From Corticium candelabrum (Eukaryota > Porifera > Homoscleromorpha > Homosclerophorida > Plakinidae): DNA of 64,000 nt. This document shows, one piece after another, positions 1 to 15,614 of this stretch (position 1 is its first letter; each line of letters opens with the position of its first letter). The notes below the pieces were generated by a model, which worked only from the letters and a program-made list of their open reading frames with translations, was not told where the DNA came from and did no database searches. The stretch covers positions 816,613-880,612 of the forward strand of contig NC_085099.1 in assembly GCF_963422355.1 (NCBI RefSeq), given 5' to 3'. Both the position numbers and the translations under genes were made by a program.

Positions 1-906
1 AATGTTGAATATCAGGAGCGCTGAAAGCAATTTCTATGAGAATATCGGTTGCCATTACTATGTCTGGAGAGTCTGCGTTTTGTTAAATTTGGTCATTTTA
101 ATTTGCAATTTTGGCACACAAAAACCCGAAATTAAAATCAATTAGTAGGGTATTAGTGCAATGCTGAATTCATTGTTTTATCTACGTGTCTGAGTGAAAA
201 CCCTGAATTCCACAGCTGTTCAAAACATGGCAGAATCCCGTGACGTGAGTAATAAATTTCATTATTTATTTGGTCACGTGTTATGCAGGAGGCAGAACGA
301 GTCGTGGAGTCGGTCATATATCACATGACCGGCCACTGTTACTGTACCCTAGTGCTTTCACGCCTCGGGTAATAATGGAAATATAACAAACTTAAAATTG
401 TACTCGTATGTTTGTATTTCTTTGTTTACTCGTGTCTTTCCTCGCATCTCACTCAGACTATTAACATTGTGTGATGTGGAGTTGGGAGTATATAAGTAAT
501 GTTTGCTGATTATAGGGCCCTTTACATTACTGGTCTGTTCAATCAACACTGAAGCGTTACGAGCATATGTACACGATTGTGGTTGCCTTCCATCACGGCA
601 ATACAAAACAACGTACTGAAGCCGAACTGACCAAGTAAGCACCACGGTCTCATACGAGTAACATGAGATTCATGATGACCACACTGTTTCAGATCTATTG
701 GTGTCTGGTTCGATACGGATGGCGTTCTGCTAGAACAAGAGGTAGACAAAGACATCAGGAGTCTGCATTCTCGCATCCTAGCAACAAGGAAAGAGCAAAA
801 GCAAGAGTAGTTGCAGTAGAGACAGCCGACTTGTTCTGTCTGTTTCAAATTGTTTCTGGGGAACGTAATAGAAACAGAGAAAACTAAAATGACTGCCGCA
901 TCAATT
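1..906. other. left-edge stretch, no supported gene
   Basis: No convincing coding exon is visible here. Short open frames on both strands (about 543-929 minus, 663-887 plus) overlap each other, have no recognisable motif and no consistent splice partners. A short ATG exon followed by a GT donor could be drawn at 227-244 on the plus strand, but no matching second exon was found. The stretch probably holds the 3' untranslated region of the minus-strand gene whose stop is at 907, plus intergenic DNA. Confidence 0.5.
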
Positions 907-4583
<3,677 letters not shown>

Positions 4584-4851
4584 GTTCTCGAGTCCGTAGC
4601 AACTGAGTGACGGGCATGCGCGCTACGGCAATCGTCGTCGTGTTGTAAAGTATCCAAACTCTCGTAAAATTATAGAATACTCTTATGTTATAGTACCATA
4701 AATGCGATTGAAAGTTTTATGTACGTAGTCTGTTATAGTATCATATACGCGATAGTATGTCCGTAAAAATTTTCTAGTCACGTGACTTAAGACCTACACG
4801 TGACCAGAAGATTGCGCGCACGTGACTTTCGTTGTCAGAGTCGCTGTAGCA
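4584..4851. promoter_or_regulatory. shared promoter region of the orphan gene and the ammonium transporter
   Basis: Only 268 bases separate the two divergent start codons (4583 minus, 4852 plus). The interval holds GCATGCGCGC at 4614-4623, close to the palindromic core of an NRF-1-type site, and several CACGTG/CACGTGAC-like boxes near 4780-4825. No TATA box is obvious. A bidirectional promoter is an inference from the spacing. Confidence 0.5.
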
Positions 4852-7314
4852 ATGGAAGACTACGATATGCGTTTGACTACACACATCGACGACATTAAGG
4901 TATACGGTTTTTATGTTGTTGTATGTTAGTGCTAGGACGCCTTGCGTACGTGTGTCTTCAACTTTCAATTTCCTTGTATCGTCTAGCTGTTTCCTTGCCA
5001 CAATGTTCACAGAGGTTACCGCTACTCTGATGCAAGTGCTGCTTGGGTTCTTGTTGCTTCTATTCTGATCTTCTTCATGGTAAATAATTCTAGTGGTGTG
5101 CAGTGGTGCTTCGACGGAAATTGAAAGCTATCATATTGTTTGAGTTAAAATGTTAAATTTTGTTGTAGAAAGCAGGTTTTATGTTGGTAGAAGCAGCTTT
5201 CGTTTCAGACCGGGCAGATCGCAGATCTGTTATTTTGTTTGTGAGTGGCCATGGTCTTCTATCAAAACAATGTCGAGAGTGCAAGTAGAACCTGATTTGT
5301 GTAGAAATATTTGGATACTTGTGCGAGTGCAATTGCCTACTGGATACTAGGATATGGAATATCACAAGGAAATGGACCCGATTTAAACGACCAGAACGAC
5401 ACTGTACAGTTCTTTTTCAAAGTGAGCTTCTCTGATCAGTGCAACAAGCATATTGGACATAATTATCAGTGGACCATTTGGTATTCGTAGTTTACATTTG
5501 CCAGTAACACAGCCACTATTATTGGAGGAGCACTGTGTGGACAGCCAAGAAAGATGCGTCTAGTAGCCATTCCAATATACGCTTTTATGATCAGTGTAAG
5601 TACTGCTATTCAAGTTCTGCATGGCTACTGACACCCAGGAGTCATTAGATTGCTTTTAGGGAATTATTCACCCAATGGTGGCAAGATGGGTTTGGGCTAT
5701 CAGTAGTGATAAAGATCCCGCACCATTTAGATCAGGATGGTTGTCTCCTTATCAACGAAGATACTGCTTCAATGAATCTGCATATCGTCAATTGAATGAA
5801 ACAGGATTGCATCTCAACAACATGTATGTATTGGATTTTGCTGGTGGAGGTGCTGTGCATCTGTTAGGTCAGTAGTTAGAACTACATCATCAATCAGATG
5901 ATAAATACTTCTGTTTGTAATGGCAGGTGGAGTAGCAGGGTTGATGCTGTTGTTGGTCTTAAAGCTAGATAACTACTTACGAAACAAAATTTCACCAGCA
6001 GATGTAAGTTGAGCTTCAAATGAATAATTGAGTATCAGCATCATATGCCTGTCATTCCAGCCACAAGTAACAGCCAATTCTGGACAGGAGAGACCAAGCA
6101 AGCCCAAGTGAATGGAAACAAAATATATATCTAGTGAACAGGTAGTAAGTGATAAAGTGCTGTCTATACATTAGCAAGTTCCTGGATTGGATGTATCCAC
6201 ATGATGGGGGTGGAGACCTTTTCATTGAAGATTCAGCTTTAGGTGTCTTCATACTTTGGACAACTTGGTCAGTATCACAATCTTTCTATGCTGCCTACTT
6301 GTACGTACTTGTGATTTTTCTATGGCCAATTCTAAGGTTTGCCTTCAACTGTGGTTCAACAGAAAGTGTAGAGTCAAACACTAGTAAGCAATCTTGTTGG
6401 TCTGAATGTATAGTAATTATCGAACTAAGTATTGAACAGAGATCACAACATATCACGAATATGGTCAATATGCTTGGATGTACTACAATGTACCTGGACG
6501 TATTGCCATGAACATGATTATTTGTGCCGGTTCAGCTGGTCTTGTTGCAGTGTGTATAGCCGGTGCAGCTCAAGTATTGAACCGTTGTTGACACTTTTAA
6601 CATCAGCTTTCATTCTGTTGGTTTTCACAGCTCCGAACTCGAGGTTCTTCAACAAATGCAAACGAGATTGCTAACGGTGTTCTTGGTGCACTAGTGGCAA
6701 TCACATCAGGATGTCCTTTTGTATATCCCGAATGGGCATTTGGGATTGGAGGTTACTGCATCTATTCAGTCACCTCCCTCAAATAACATAATAAACGCTG
6801 ATTTTGTATTTAGGTATTGCAGTTCTAGTTTATCACTTTGGTTGCTGGATTGAATACAAATTAGACCTTGAAGACACTGCCAGAGTTTTCCCTGTTCATG
6901 GAATGTGGTAAGAAAACGTTTCAAATCATCTTACTTCTGCAACATCATTATAAATGGTCATATTCATTTGGCTCCACAGTGGTCTTTGGTCAATGCTTGC
7001 CCCAGGTATCTACCTGTCCAGAGATTTTGTCAATCAAGTGTACGAAGGTCTCTGTTATTGCCATATATACCTCCCAGAGGTGGTAAGTGAGAACAGCAAG
7101 ACAATTGTTTGAGTAGACTATGTGTACTCATTTTATGGCCAATAGGGAAAAGGCATGCGACTACTGTACCAATTGCTGGGAATAGTTGTCATAGCAACTT
7201 GGTCCGCACTGACCTGTGGATTTCTTTTCTTGGTTCTCAATTTCATTCCTGCCCAGAAGTTTGCCATTCTTTTAGCAAAGTCAGGTCAATTCTTTCTCAG
7301 CACACACGCGCGTG

Positions 7315-7363
<49 letters not shown>

Positions 7364-7756
7364 GCGTGTATGTATGTATGTACGTACATATATTGACAGC
7401 CAACTCATTATGCCAATCATTTCAGGTGTCTTTGCATTTATGAAGGCAACAATCCTGAAGAGGCTCGTCTAGTTTTCAAGCGTGGACTACTGTTCACCTG
7501 CCCAGACGAGTACACTGAGCACATTTATGATGGCAACGAACTGGATGATATAAATGTTGAGACAAATGACTTACCTATAAGGCCAGTTGCTTCCAAAACA
7601 GGCAGGCGCAACAAGACAGAGACAACCCGCCTGCTTTCTGAAACTCGCAGTCTAGGAGGTCAAACAGAAACTGCAGCAACGGGTATCATAAGAAGATCAT
7701 TTGAAATAAATTCCGATCACCATAGGTCACCCTACACCAAGAACACTACCTGCTAA
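4852..7756 (+). CDS. Amt-type ammonium transporter
   Basis: This is a polytopic membrane channel/transporter for ammonium. Exons: 4852-4899, 4987-5079, 5169-5240, 5305-5421, 5491-5595, 5660-5867, 5927-6003, 6061-6107, 6175-6267, 6337-6383, 6440-6573, 6631-6751, 6814-6907, 6980-7082, 7146-7279 and 7426-7756; about 607 residues. Family marks include ASAAWVLVASILIFFM (first helix), DFAGGGAVHLLGG and FPVHGMCG. The last two supply the twin pore histidines (about His212 and His416). Also seen are AIAYWILGYG, a WFAFNCGS segment matching WFGFNPGS, and ALVAITSGC. It is longer than the usual 450-500 residues: a hydrophilic insertion follows the first pore His, and a charged C-terminal tail of about 110 residues shows no similarity I can name. 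Intron 15 carries an (AC)n tract. A poly(A) signal lies at 7871. It converges on the JIP gene 172 bases downstream. Confidence 0.92.
7301..7372. repeat. (AC)n microsatellite with CG-containing flanks
   Basis: A CA dinucleotide run with ACGCGCGTGCACG-type edges lies in the last intron of the ammonium transporter gene. Confidence 0.95.
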
Positions 7757-7927
7757 CATCATTCTGTAGTTGATCTCCAAGCATGTTTTAATTGCCGACA
7801 GTTGCGAAACGTTGTGTTGTTGCGCTAATCCATAGCAGTGCCTCAAAAAGCTTGTTAGTTAAACAGTACAAATAAAAGTTGCTCAGTCTGTGTTACAAAT
7901 TACTAAGAAATGTATCTAGAGTGCACA

Positions 7928-10900
7928 TTATAATTTCCAGAATAAGAACTGCTGGCTGTCATATCTCGAATCGGGGCAATACCCTCTCTGGTTATGAGCT
8001 AATTTACCAGTTACTGGCCGTAATGTAGGAGTCGATGGAACACCAGACAACCGTCTTCGCTTGTTTCGTTCGTCAGTATCTTTCAGTTGAAGGTCAACGA
8101 ATCCATAACCACCACTAAACATCCAACTAAATTGCTTGGCATCATCAGATTCAAATGAGCCTGTAATGTCTCTCATCGTGCACTTCAGTATGTCCTCTGC
8201 AGTAACAGCCAACAGACAGCGGACACCATTTAAGTGACCAAAGCAGGACATTTGAGCATCTTCGTAACTACAGATTGCAGTAAAGGGCGCTCCTTTGACA
8301 GATTGCTGATCAGTCGTTCGATTATGTCGGTCTCCCAATTCATTGTGACCGTGATTAGTGCCAGTGTGTAAATCATAGTGATTTAGTTTAGCATTCTTCA
8401 AGTGCAGGATCATAACAACACCACTAGCTGTGCCTATCCATATCTGTTGGTTGACTGACAACATACAACTTACATATGGCTGATGAAGAGGTGCAGCAGG
8501 TTCACAATCTGAACACAAAATAATCACATTCTATAGATATATATATATATCCAATGCCTAGCAACAGGAAATCTAACCAATCAGATTGCATAGTCCAGTG
8601 ATATCAATTTCTTGAAGTAGCTGCGTGCCGTGTGCATGTAAGAAGAAGAGCTGCGGACTACGGTGCATGGAAACACACACGACTTTACCTATACAGCATA
8701 TTCCAGAAACATCGCTACTAAGTCGATTTCGAACAGAAAATGATGTCTAACAAACACAAACACAAACACAAATGCCTCTATTAATTAAACCAAATAAATC
8801 ACACAAAACAAAAGTAATTACCACCTTGACAACGAATGTAACAGGGTCAACTATATTGATCATATTGCTACATCCAACCCACAACTGATCATCAACAGCC
8901 TCCATACAGACTGACAAAACGAGAGACGACTTGGAATCCAATGGAAGTCGTTTATGATTTGAGAGATCCCAACCACAACAAGCAGCTATAAAACTGTAGT
9001 TTAGTATGCACAAGAAACAGTAACAACAGCAAGCATCATACTTGAACACGATTTAAACATAGCTAGTGTTCCATCACTTGTTCCAACAAAGACGGAGTCG
9101 AACAGAAACCTTGGAAACCAGAACAGTTGACAGCGAAAATAAAAACTGATGAGAGGTCCACATACACCACACATGCATGCGTTCACATCCATACACACCA
9201 CACATTTAACAAGCACATTCGTACAAGACAAATGCACAAGCAGCTCACACCTAATGCATTGTACAGGATGGTCCATGTCTTGTACAAGAAGTTGTCTGCC
9301 AGGATCAGATATAGTTGAGTAGATGTAAATCCTGACAATCATTGTTGCTCCAGTTTAGCATGTATATGTTACTGCAGTATAGGTCTTACCATCCTGACTC
9401 CGTACCAACCCAAATGGACGAGTGGTAAAACGTTTTTGCCACGTACTCATTAGCATCTTTCACTAATCTAGGAGGCATCAATGGATGATTTTCAACTTCA
9501 GAAGCTGTCAAAGATGATGCTCTGTAAGACCGTCTCTTTCCTTGTTCATGACTATCATAACTTTCCCTGGATGAATCATTGCTACGCAGAGATTCTGTTG
9601 TTTCAGAGCCCGCACTCGATCCAGAGTGAGCTAATAAAAAATCATAATGTCACAGTCAGTCATTTTAAGCATGGTTGGTTCAAATGTTACAGCAAATATT
9701 AGTCACTTCGTTGTTACAGATTTCATATCATGCATAAAAATGCAAAGAAGACAAACAGACAGATGACAAAGATATTCTATTCTAAATTTATGTATCGACA
9801 GAACAAACCTACAACAAACAGACAAATACATTGTTGTACTGGTATTTTTCTCATACTCAACACACTAAATTTGACAATAGCCTTACAAGAAACTACAACA
9901 AGAGCACTAAATACTCCAGCAACTACACACTGACATACACATGTATGGATGAACATGAGAATGTACCGTACCCAAAATCTACAAACTGAGCTAACCGTTG
10001 TACTTACCTCTTGCTGCTATTGTAGGAACAAATACCATTGTCGGAACTTTAGAATCACTGACAAGGAATGACTCGGTAACTTTTGCTTGCATTGGAACTG
10101 TGACATCAACAACATGGATTTGAGATGCCTCGTCGTTGTTGAATGTAGCTGTCCAAATGAACACTCGATGAGGTACAGTCTGCAACTCTGCAACTGACGA
10201 AACTGGCTCACAAGGACAACACACAGACACTGAACTTAGAAGCTTCAAGACAATAACAATAAGCAAGAAATTGTAATGTACCAACAAAGACAGCTTACCA
10301 AGACACCAGCCTCAGGGACAGGCACAGAACTGTGATACATGGGAAGAGCAGGAGCTGTGGGATCTATTATTCCTCCATGACCAACCTTCCAGCTGTTGGT
10401 AATAACAAAAGAGTCAGTGTCAATAACAGTCCATGGAGCAGTAGTCATCGAAGCTGCAAGGAAAAAATTGTAAGAGATAAGAAGCAAACCTATACATACA
10501 GTATATAGATTAAGATACACGCGCACATGTACATATGCACAAACATAGGTACAAAGGCAAGCTAGCATTACTATGCATGCACACACAGCACACCACACCA
10601 CACCACACCACCACTACAACACCACCACAAAACCACCACTACAACACCACCACTACAACACCACCACATCACACCACACTGACACACTGCACCACCACCA
10701 CTACAACAACACCACACCAACACCACACCACACCAACACCACACCACACCAACACACCACACCACACCACACCACACCACACAGACCACCGTCACACTGC
10801 ACCTGCACCACACCACACTACCACTACAACAACACCACACCATGCCACCACCACACCACACCACCATCACACCACACCACCTCCACACCACACCACCTCC

Positions 10901-13900
10901 ACACCACACCACCACAATAACCACCACCACCACACAACCACCACCACCATAGCCACCACCATCACTAGCACACAGTAAACACCCAACCACCCACTTCATT
11001 TCAAATGTACTGCCCTAGCCCAAGCACATGCTGCATTCTGTAAATAAACTAAAACATGTAAATGCAAAAATCAACAAACTAACCAGATAGAAGTTTCAGA
11101 TTCTCTTTCTGCCTCCTGTGCACAGAAGGGTCAGCTCGTGGACTCCTACAATATCTACAATACATATCTATCTGGTACCACTTTGCATTCTAAACATACG
11201 CTAAGGTTCTGTCTGCACGACGAGGAGCTGGAGAAGAGCTCCCACTTATCTTAGTAAAGAGACGAGAAAGCCTATAAAAAGCTTTGAATAATACATAAAC
11301 AATGAAACAACCAAGTCACTTACAGCTTCCTGATGCCAGACTGATGTCGTTGTGAAGATGCCAAAGCAGCAGCTCTTGTTCTAATATCACATCCAACATT
11401 TTATTCATTTGTACAACAAACCAAATAATTCTAAAACAGCACTTACCTCTGCAGCTCTTCTTGAAGATCATGACATTTCTCTTTATAAAAGTGATATTGC
11501 CTTAGAACAGAATCCAGCTCAGTCTTAGTGTAGCTCAATACTCCCTGTTAGAACCTCAACTGTAACCAACATCACAAACACAAGCACACAAATATAAACA
11601 CACTTTCTTTTTACTGCCATCAGCGTCTCCAACAGACCCTTTCTTTTCAGCTTCTTTATATCTAAACATCAACAATCAGCATCCTACTGTAAATCAGCTC
11701 TTTGCAAGAACGTATACCCGACTTAGTAGTAAATTTAAGCAACAAGAAATATATCTAATCTACCTTCGAATTTCTCCTTTCAGATGTTCAATGCAATGTT
11801 CCAAAAGTTGTTCATTTGCTTCTTTCATCTGAATCTCAGTTTTTTGTTTGACGACCTCACTGTAGAAATATCATCAAGCAGCATAAGCACGCAGATATAT
11901 ACCTCTGACAAATACCTTTGAAGCTCTTCAATTTGTACTGTTAGTGAACTGTTCTTTGATGTGAGTTTCTGTCTGTATGTTTATTATGATAGTGACTCAC
12001 TTCAAAATTACTGTAACACACAGTACCTTTGTGTTTCTAACAATTGTGCCTCACTCATCAGCTGCTTCACTTGCTCCACTAAAACCAAACAATAAACTAG
12101 CTTTGCAACATATTGCTATATGCATACTGTATGCCTAAACAGTTAATTTACACTCCAGGTATGTATTGTCTCTCTAATGTACCCATTTCCTATCACAATT
12201 ATAAGTGTCTCACGCACAAAAGTTGCTTCCTTTGGCACGAAATGTAGTTGTCCTAAATTATGCTAACTTGAGAAGTAAACAGTACTTGTTTTCTAACACT
12301 TTACTTTCATAAATAAATCAACTGACTTGACTTTCATAAGTACATGCAGGGATTTAGATTTTGGGACCGTGGCGGGATGGGCGGGTCCACAACGCATGCA
12401 GTCTGCTCTGTAGTCGGACATGCTTACTGGAGCCAGGGGGTAGTGCAACCTCTAGAAATGGGGGCTAAACTTCACGATGCTACGAGACATGCCCACTTTT
12501 ATGGACATGCCCACTTTTATTGGCTTCTAATTGACTGATACGGTAGCAGATCCAGATCCAGACTGGAAAAAGTGTGGTGTATATACTATATAGATACAGT
12601 TTTGGTCCTCACATGTATTTACAGTCCACAATTTCTATGACCACGCCTACAAATGATTGGGGTCTAGCCCATGCCACGCTATGCCCCTGCTGGAGCCAAT
12701 CTCAAGTGAGATAAACTTTGCATTGCAGCTATTGCGTGTAACATACGTTCAAGTGCCCTGGCAAGGAAATCAACTTCGATCGCTAGTAAGCCCTTCTTAG
12801 CGATGTTCATAGATTGCACATGTGCAAGTTCATAGATGAAACTACAGAAAGTCTGTATCGTCAGGCGTTGATTGACACGAACCACTGTTGTTGTTTCCCT
12901 TAAGCCATGACTATAGTCTAGAGTAGATTCTAGGTGCTACGTTCCGAACAAGATGTGTGCTATCCGAGTCACTGGAAGAGCATCCGGGACTAGAATCAGA
13001 GGCAGCGCATCTGGGACTGCAATCAACACTTGTGCGTACGTTTGGAACAAGGCTATCATCCCACGTTGTTTTGTCCTTGGATTTATGGCTATTGTCACCT
13101 TTACTAAGTAATATAGTATTGTGTTTCTGTAGTATGGAATTCTCAAACATTCCTTATCTGTAAGACTTTGGACTCCTATCTAATGTTTCTGAGGGTGGCA
13201 CAGCGCCATGCTGCCACACTGTAGCGAGAACCCTGTGTAACATGTATTATTTAAGCCACCTGTTTTACTGTTCTAAAAACTATGCATTCTGCAAAATAAC
13301 TGCCTGCCTCAATCATAAATCAATGTAAATAGATATCATCATACCATGAGGTGCAGGCTCGTTACTGAGCAACAGTTCTTCACTGAGGGATGCAGTGTTT
13401 TGTTTCTCATCGACTATTTCCTCTTGTTCAACAGCATACAATTTTTCATCTTCTTGATCAATTTGTGCACGTCTAGTCTCCATATCTTGTATGACATTAT
13501 GAAGTGATGTAGAGGCACCATTGCCTAACAGATCAGTTGTAGGAGACATCATTTCTTCCTTCCAGCCTCGTGTAACTGAGCTTGGAGCAGCAGGTTCACT
13601 AGCCTTTTCACTGCTGCATTCCTCATCATTCAGCTTAGGTGGCTCTGTTGGACTTGTGACAAGAGGACTTACATCTGTAGCCTTCTGACTAAGACTACGT
13701 TCTTTACTCTGTGATGATGAAGATAATGTGGATGATGACCGAAAACGCTTTTGAACTACACTAGTCGTCCTCTGCCTGTAAAAACACAGAACTAACATCC
13801 GAGCCAAGCTAAGGTAATGACCATGCTACCGTAAAGCATCTTCAGTCGCCTGCAGCTGTTCTATCTTCCTCAGATATCGTCCAATATCCTGTAATATTGG

Positions 13901-15291
13901 TTCAATGCAAAATTACTGTATCAACAATAGTCCAGGAGTTTTGCTGATACAAATAACATTACAATACCATTGTTTGCCTATCTAAATACATAACTATTAT
14001 CTATCAAATAGTTATATCTTTACGACTATCATCTATCTTTCAGTCACTGTGCTGAACTTCAGCTATTTGCTAAACTGACAATGATACAAGACAGTCCAAA
14101 AGATATGACAATAAATCATACATTCAGAATTGCACCATTGACAAAGCCATGACAATCCAAAACGACATAATGAAGAAATAGTAGGTGTACCTCTGTATGT
14201 TTTGCATTATGCTCTTGATATCTTCTATTTATATCATCACGTTCCTCTTCCAGCCGAGCCACTACAATCACAACGTCTTTCTCATTTGTTTCAAGTTTCC
14301 GTCTGTTGTCACCAACCATGGTCAGCTTTTGTTTGCAGTTTGCTAACCAGCTGTTTGTTCTCATTCTGTACTTGCTGTACTTGGCTGAGCAGTTTTCGTC
14401 TCTCCGTTCCATAACTATCTTCCAGAGAAATATAACGCTAAGCAAGGCCATACATAATTAGCAATATATCAAAAAATGACAAGTCTGAAAACTGTGATGA
14501 ATGCAGCTAGATGATGCCCACTCTAACAGGTACAAGCACACCTCCAACATGACAACCATGCAGGAACACATATACCACACAACAAGGTCACACTGTCAGG
14601 CGAAATGACAGTTCGTTTCAAGCACCACTGCTTTGCCTACTGCCAAGGCAACGCAAACGTACACAACACCAACACTGACTGAAACCTACACTACCATACA
14701 TGCATAGAATTGAGTAGTAACTAAGTTCCAGTTAAATCATAAAAAGGACGAAGAAGAGAACACGAACGACAAACGAACGAAACACACGACAAACGAACGA
14801 AACACACGACAAACGAACGAAACACAACACTATCTGTGAAATTTCCAACTATTCACAGCGACAACGCCCACTGCCGGAAGTACGAGAACATGACGTTGAA
14901 TAGTAGAGAAGTCGTTACTATAGAAAGCTACACTCGACTAAAACGAGGCTTTTAAAATCACCTCATCTGTTGCTTGTCTAGATTCTCGTTCCTCGTTCAA
15001 GCGCTGCAGCAGCTGTGCCATTTCGATTTCCATCTGTTCTAATTGAAACGACGCTTTGCTCTTTTCGGTTAGAGAGAAGTCCAGTTCTTCCAGAGCTGAC
15101 GTAATGAGGCCTGTTAGTTGTGTAAAATCGTGCGCCTCGACCGCGTACGTATCCATGACTCTTTGCAACTCTGCTAGAATGCTGTTGGCAAGTATCATGA
15201 CCTGTTCGGAGACGATCCCAGACTCTGAGCCGTCAATCGACTCGTCGTCTGGAGTAAAAATTTCAGACATTGTATAAAAGTCACAAGACAA
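7928..15291 (-). CDS. JIP3/JIP4-family kinesin/dynein-JNK scaffold (SPAG9/MAPK8IP3 homologue)
   Basis: This scaffold links motors, small GTPases and JNK signalling (family knowledge). Exons, 5' to 3': 15291-14962, 14437-14372, 14325-14191, 13888-13830, 13775-13345, 12078-12027, 11972-11916, 11859-11764, 11661-11604, 11544-11447, 11380-11324, 11271-11200, 11145-11084, 10453-10299, 10242-10008, 9630-9390, 9331-9251, 9109-9042, 8985-8825, 8746-8578 and 8508-7928. The total is 3264 bases, 1087 residues (human SPAG9 about 1321). The N-terminus is an RH1-type helical domain, followed by coiled coil (RYISLEDS matches KFIEFEDS). A QLLETQ coil and an RH2-like segment (VLRQYHFYKEKCHDLQEEL) come next, then a C-terminal beta-propeller with IWVGTESG, GTSDGTLAMF, WDLSNHKRLPL and FSGGYGFVDL. 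An upstream in-frame ATG at 15270 is an alternative start. The intron at 12079-13344 carries unclassified repeat-like DNA. Confidence 0.93.
10589..10978. repeat. CCACA/CACCA minisatellite
   Basis: About 390 bases built almost only from C and A with scattered T, as variants of CACCACA and CACCACTACAA, lie in the JIP intron between the exons at 11084 and 10453. Strong C/G strand asymmetry gives spurious open frames on both strands (His/Thr-rich plus, Val/Cys-rich minus). Confidence 0.9.
14762..14826. repeat. three-copy 20-base tandem repeat
   Basis: The unit GACAAACGAACGAAACACAC occurs three times back to back in the first intron of the JIP gene (between 14438 and 14961), the last copy ending imperfectly. 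Confidence 0.85.
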
Positions 15292-15614
15292 ACACTACGC
15301 ATGCGTCGTACGTTAGATAAAGCCAGGATGTTCGTAACTTACTGTGAACAACTAGACTTAATCTAGTACTGTAGACGCTTTAGGGTGGACAAGTGCCGCT
15401 GAGGCTGCATGCTGTTAATTGTATAGATGCTGTTAACAAAGTCTCACGTTTGGTACAGTAGGTCTTGTTACTTAATTAATATCAAAGTCTTAGTATCTAT
15501 ATCATAATAATCAATATGACTATTCAATGAAGCCATGTACAGTGTACATACACTGTGATAGCATCCATCACAAGTGTACCTACGTACCAAAGTCGTACTG
15601 ATATCGATATACAC
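15292..15614. other. spacer between the JIP start and the DUF7906-family stop
   Basis: This 320-base spacer between two minus-strand genes must hold the JIP promoter and the 3' untranslated region of the upstream gene. A perfect palindrome ACGCATGCGT at 15297-15306, just upstream of the JIP start codon, resembles an NRF-1 core. Nothing else is recognised. Confidence 0.5.

Noticed and set aside
227-244. Possible first exon (ATG, six codons, GTGAGT donor) on the plus strand
   Set aside because: No second exon in matching phase was found before the minus-strand gene ends at 907.
10535-10999. His/Thr-rich (plus) and Gly/Val/Cys-rich (minus) open frames
   Set aside because: They lie in a CACCA-type minisatellite inside a JIP intron; both strands are open for compositional reasons.
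12340-13200. Open frames and GC-richer repeat-like DNA in the JIP intron
   Set aside because: They may be remnants of an element, but I could not find inverted ends, a known family motif or a second copy in the window.
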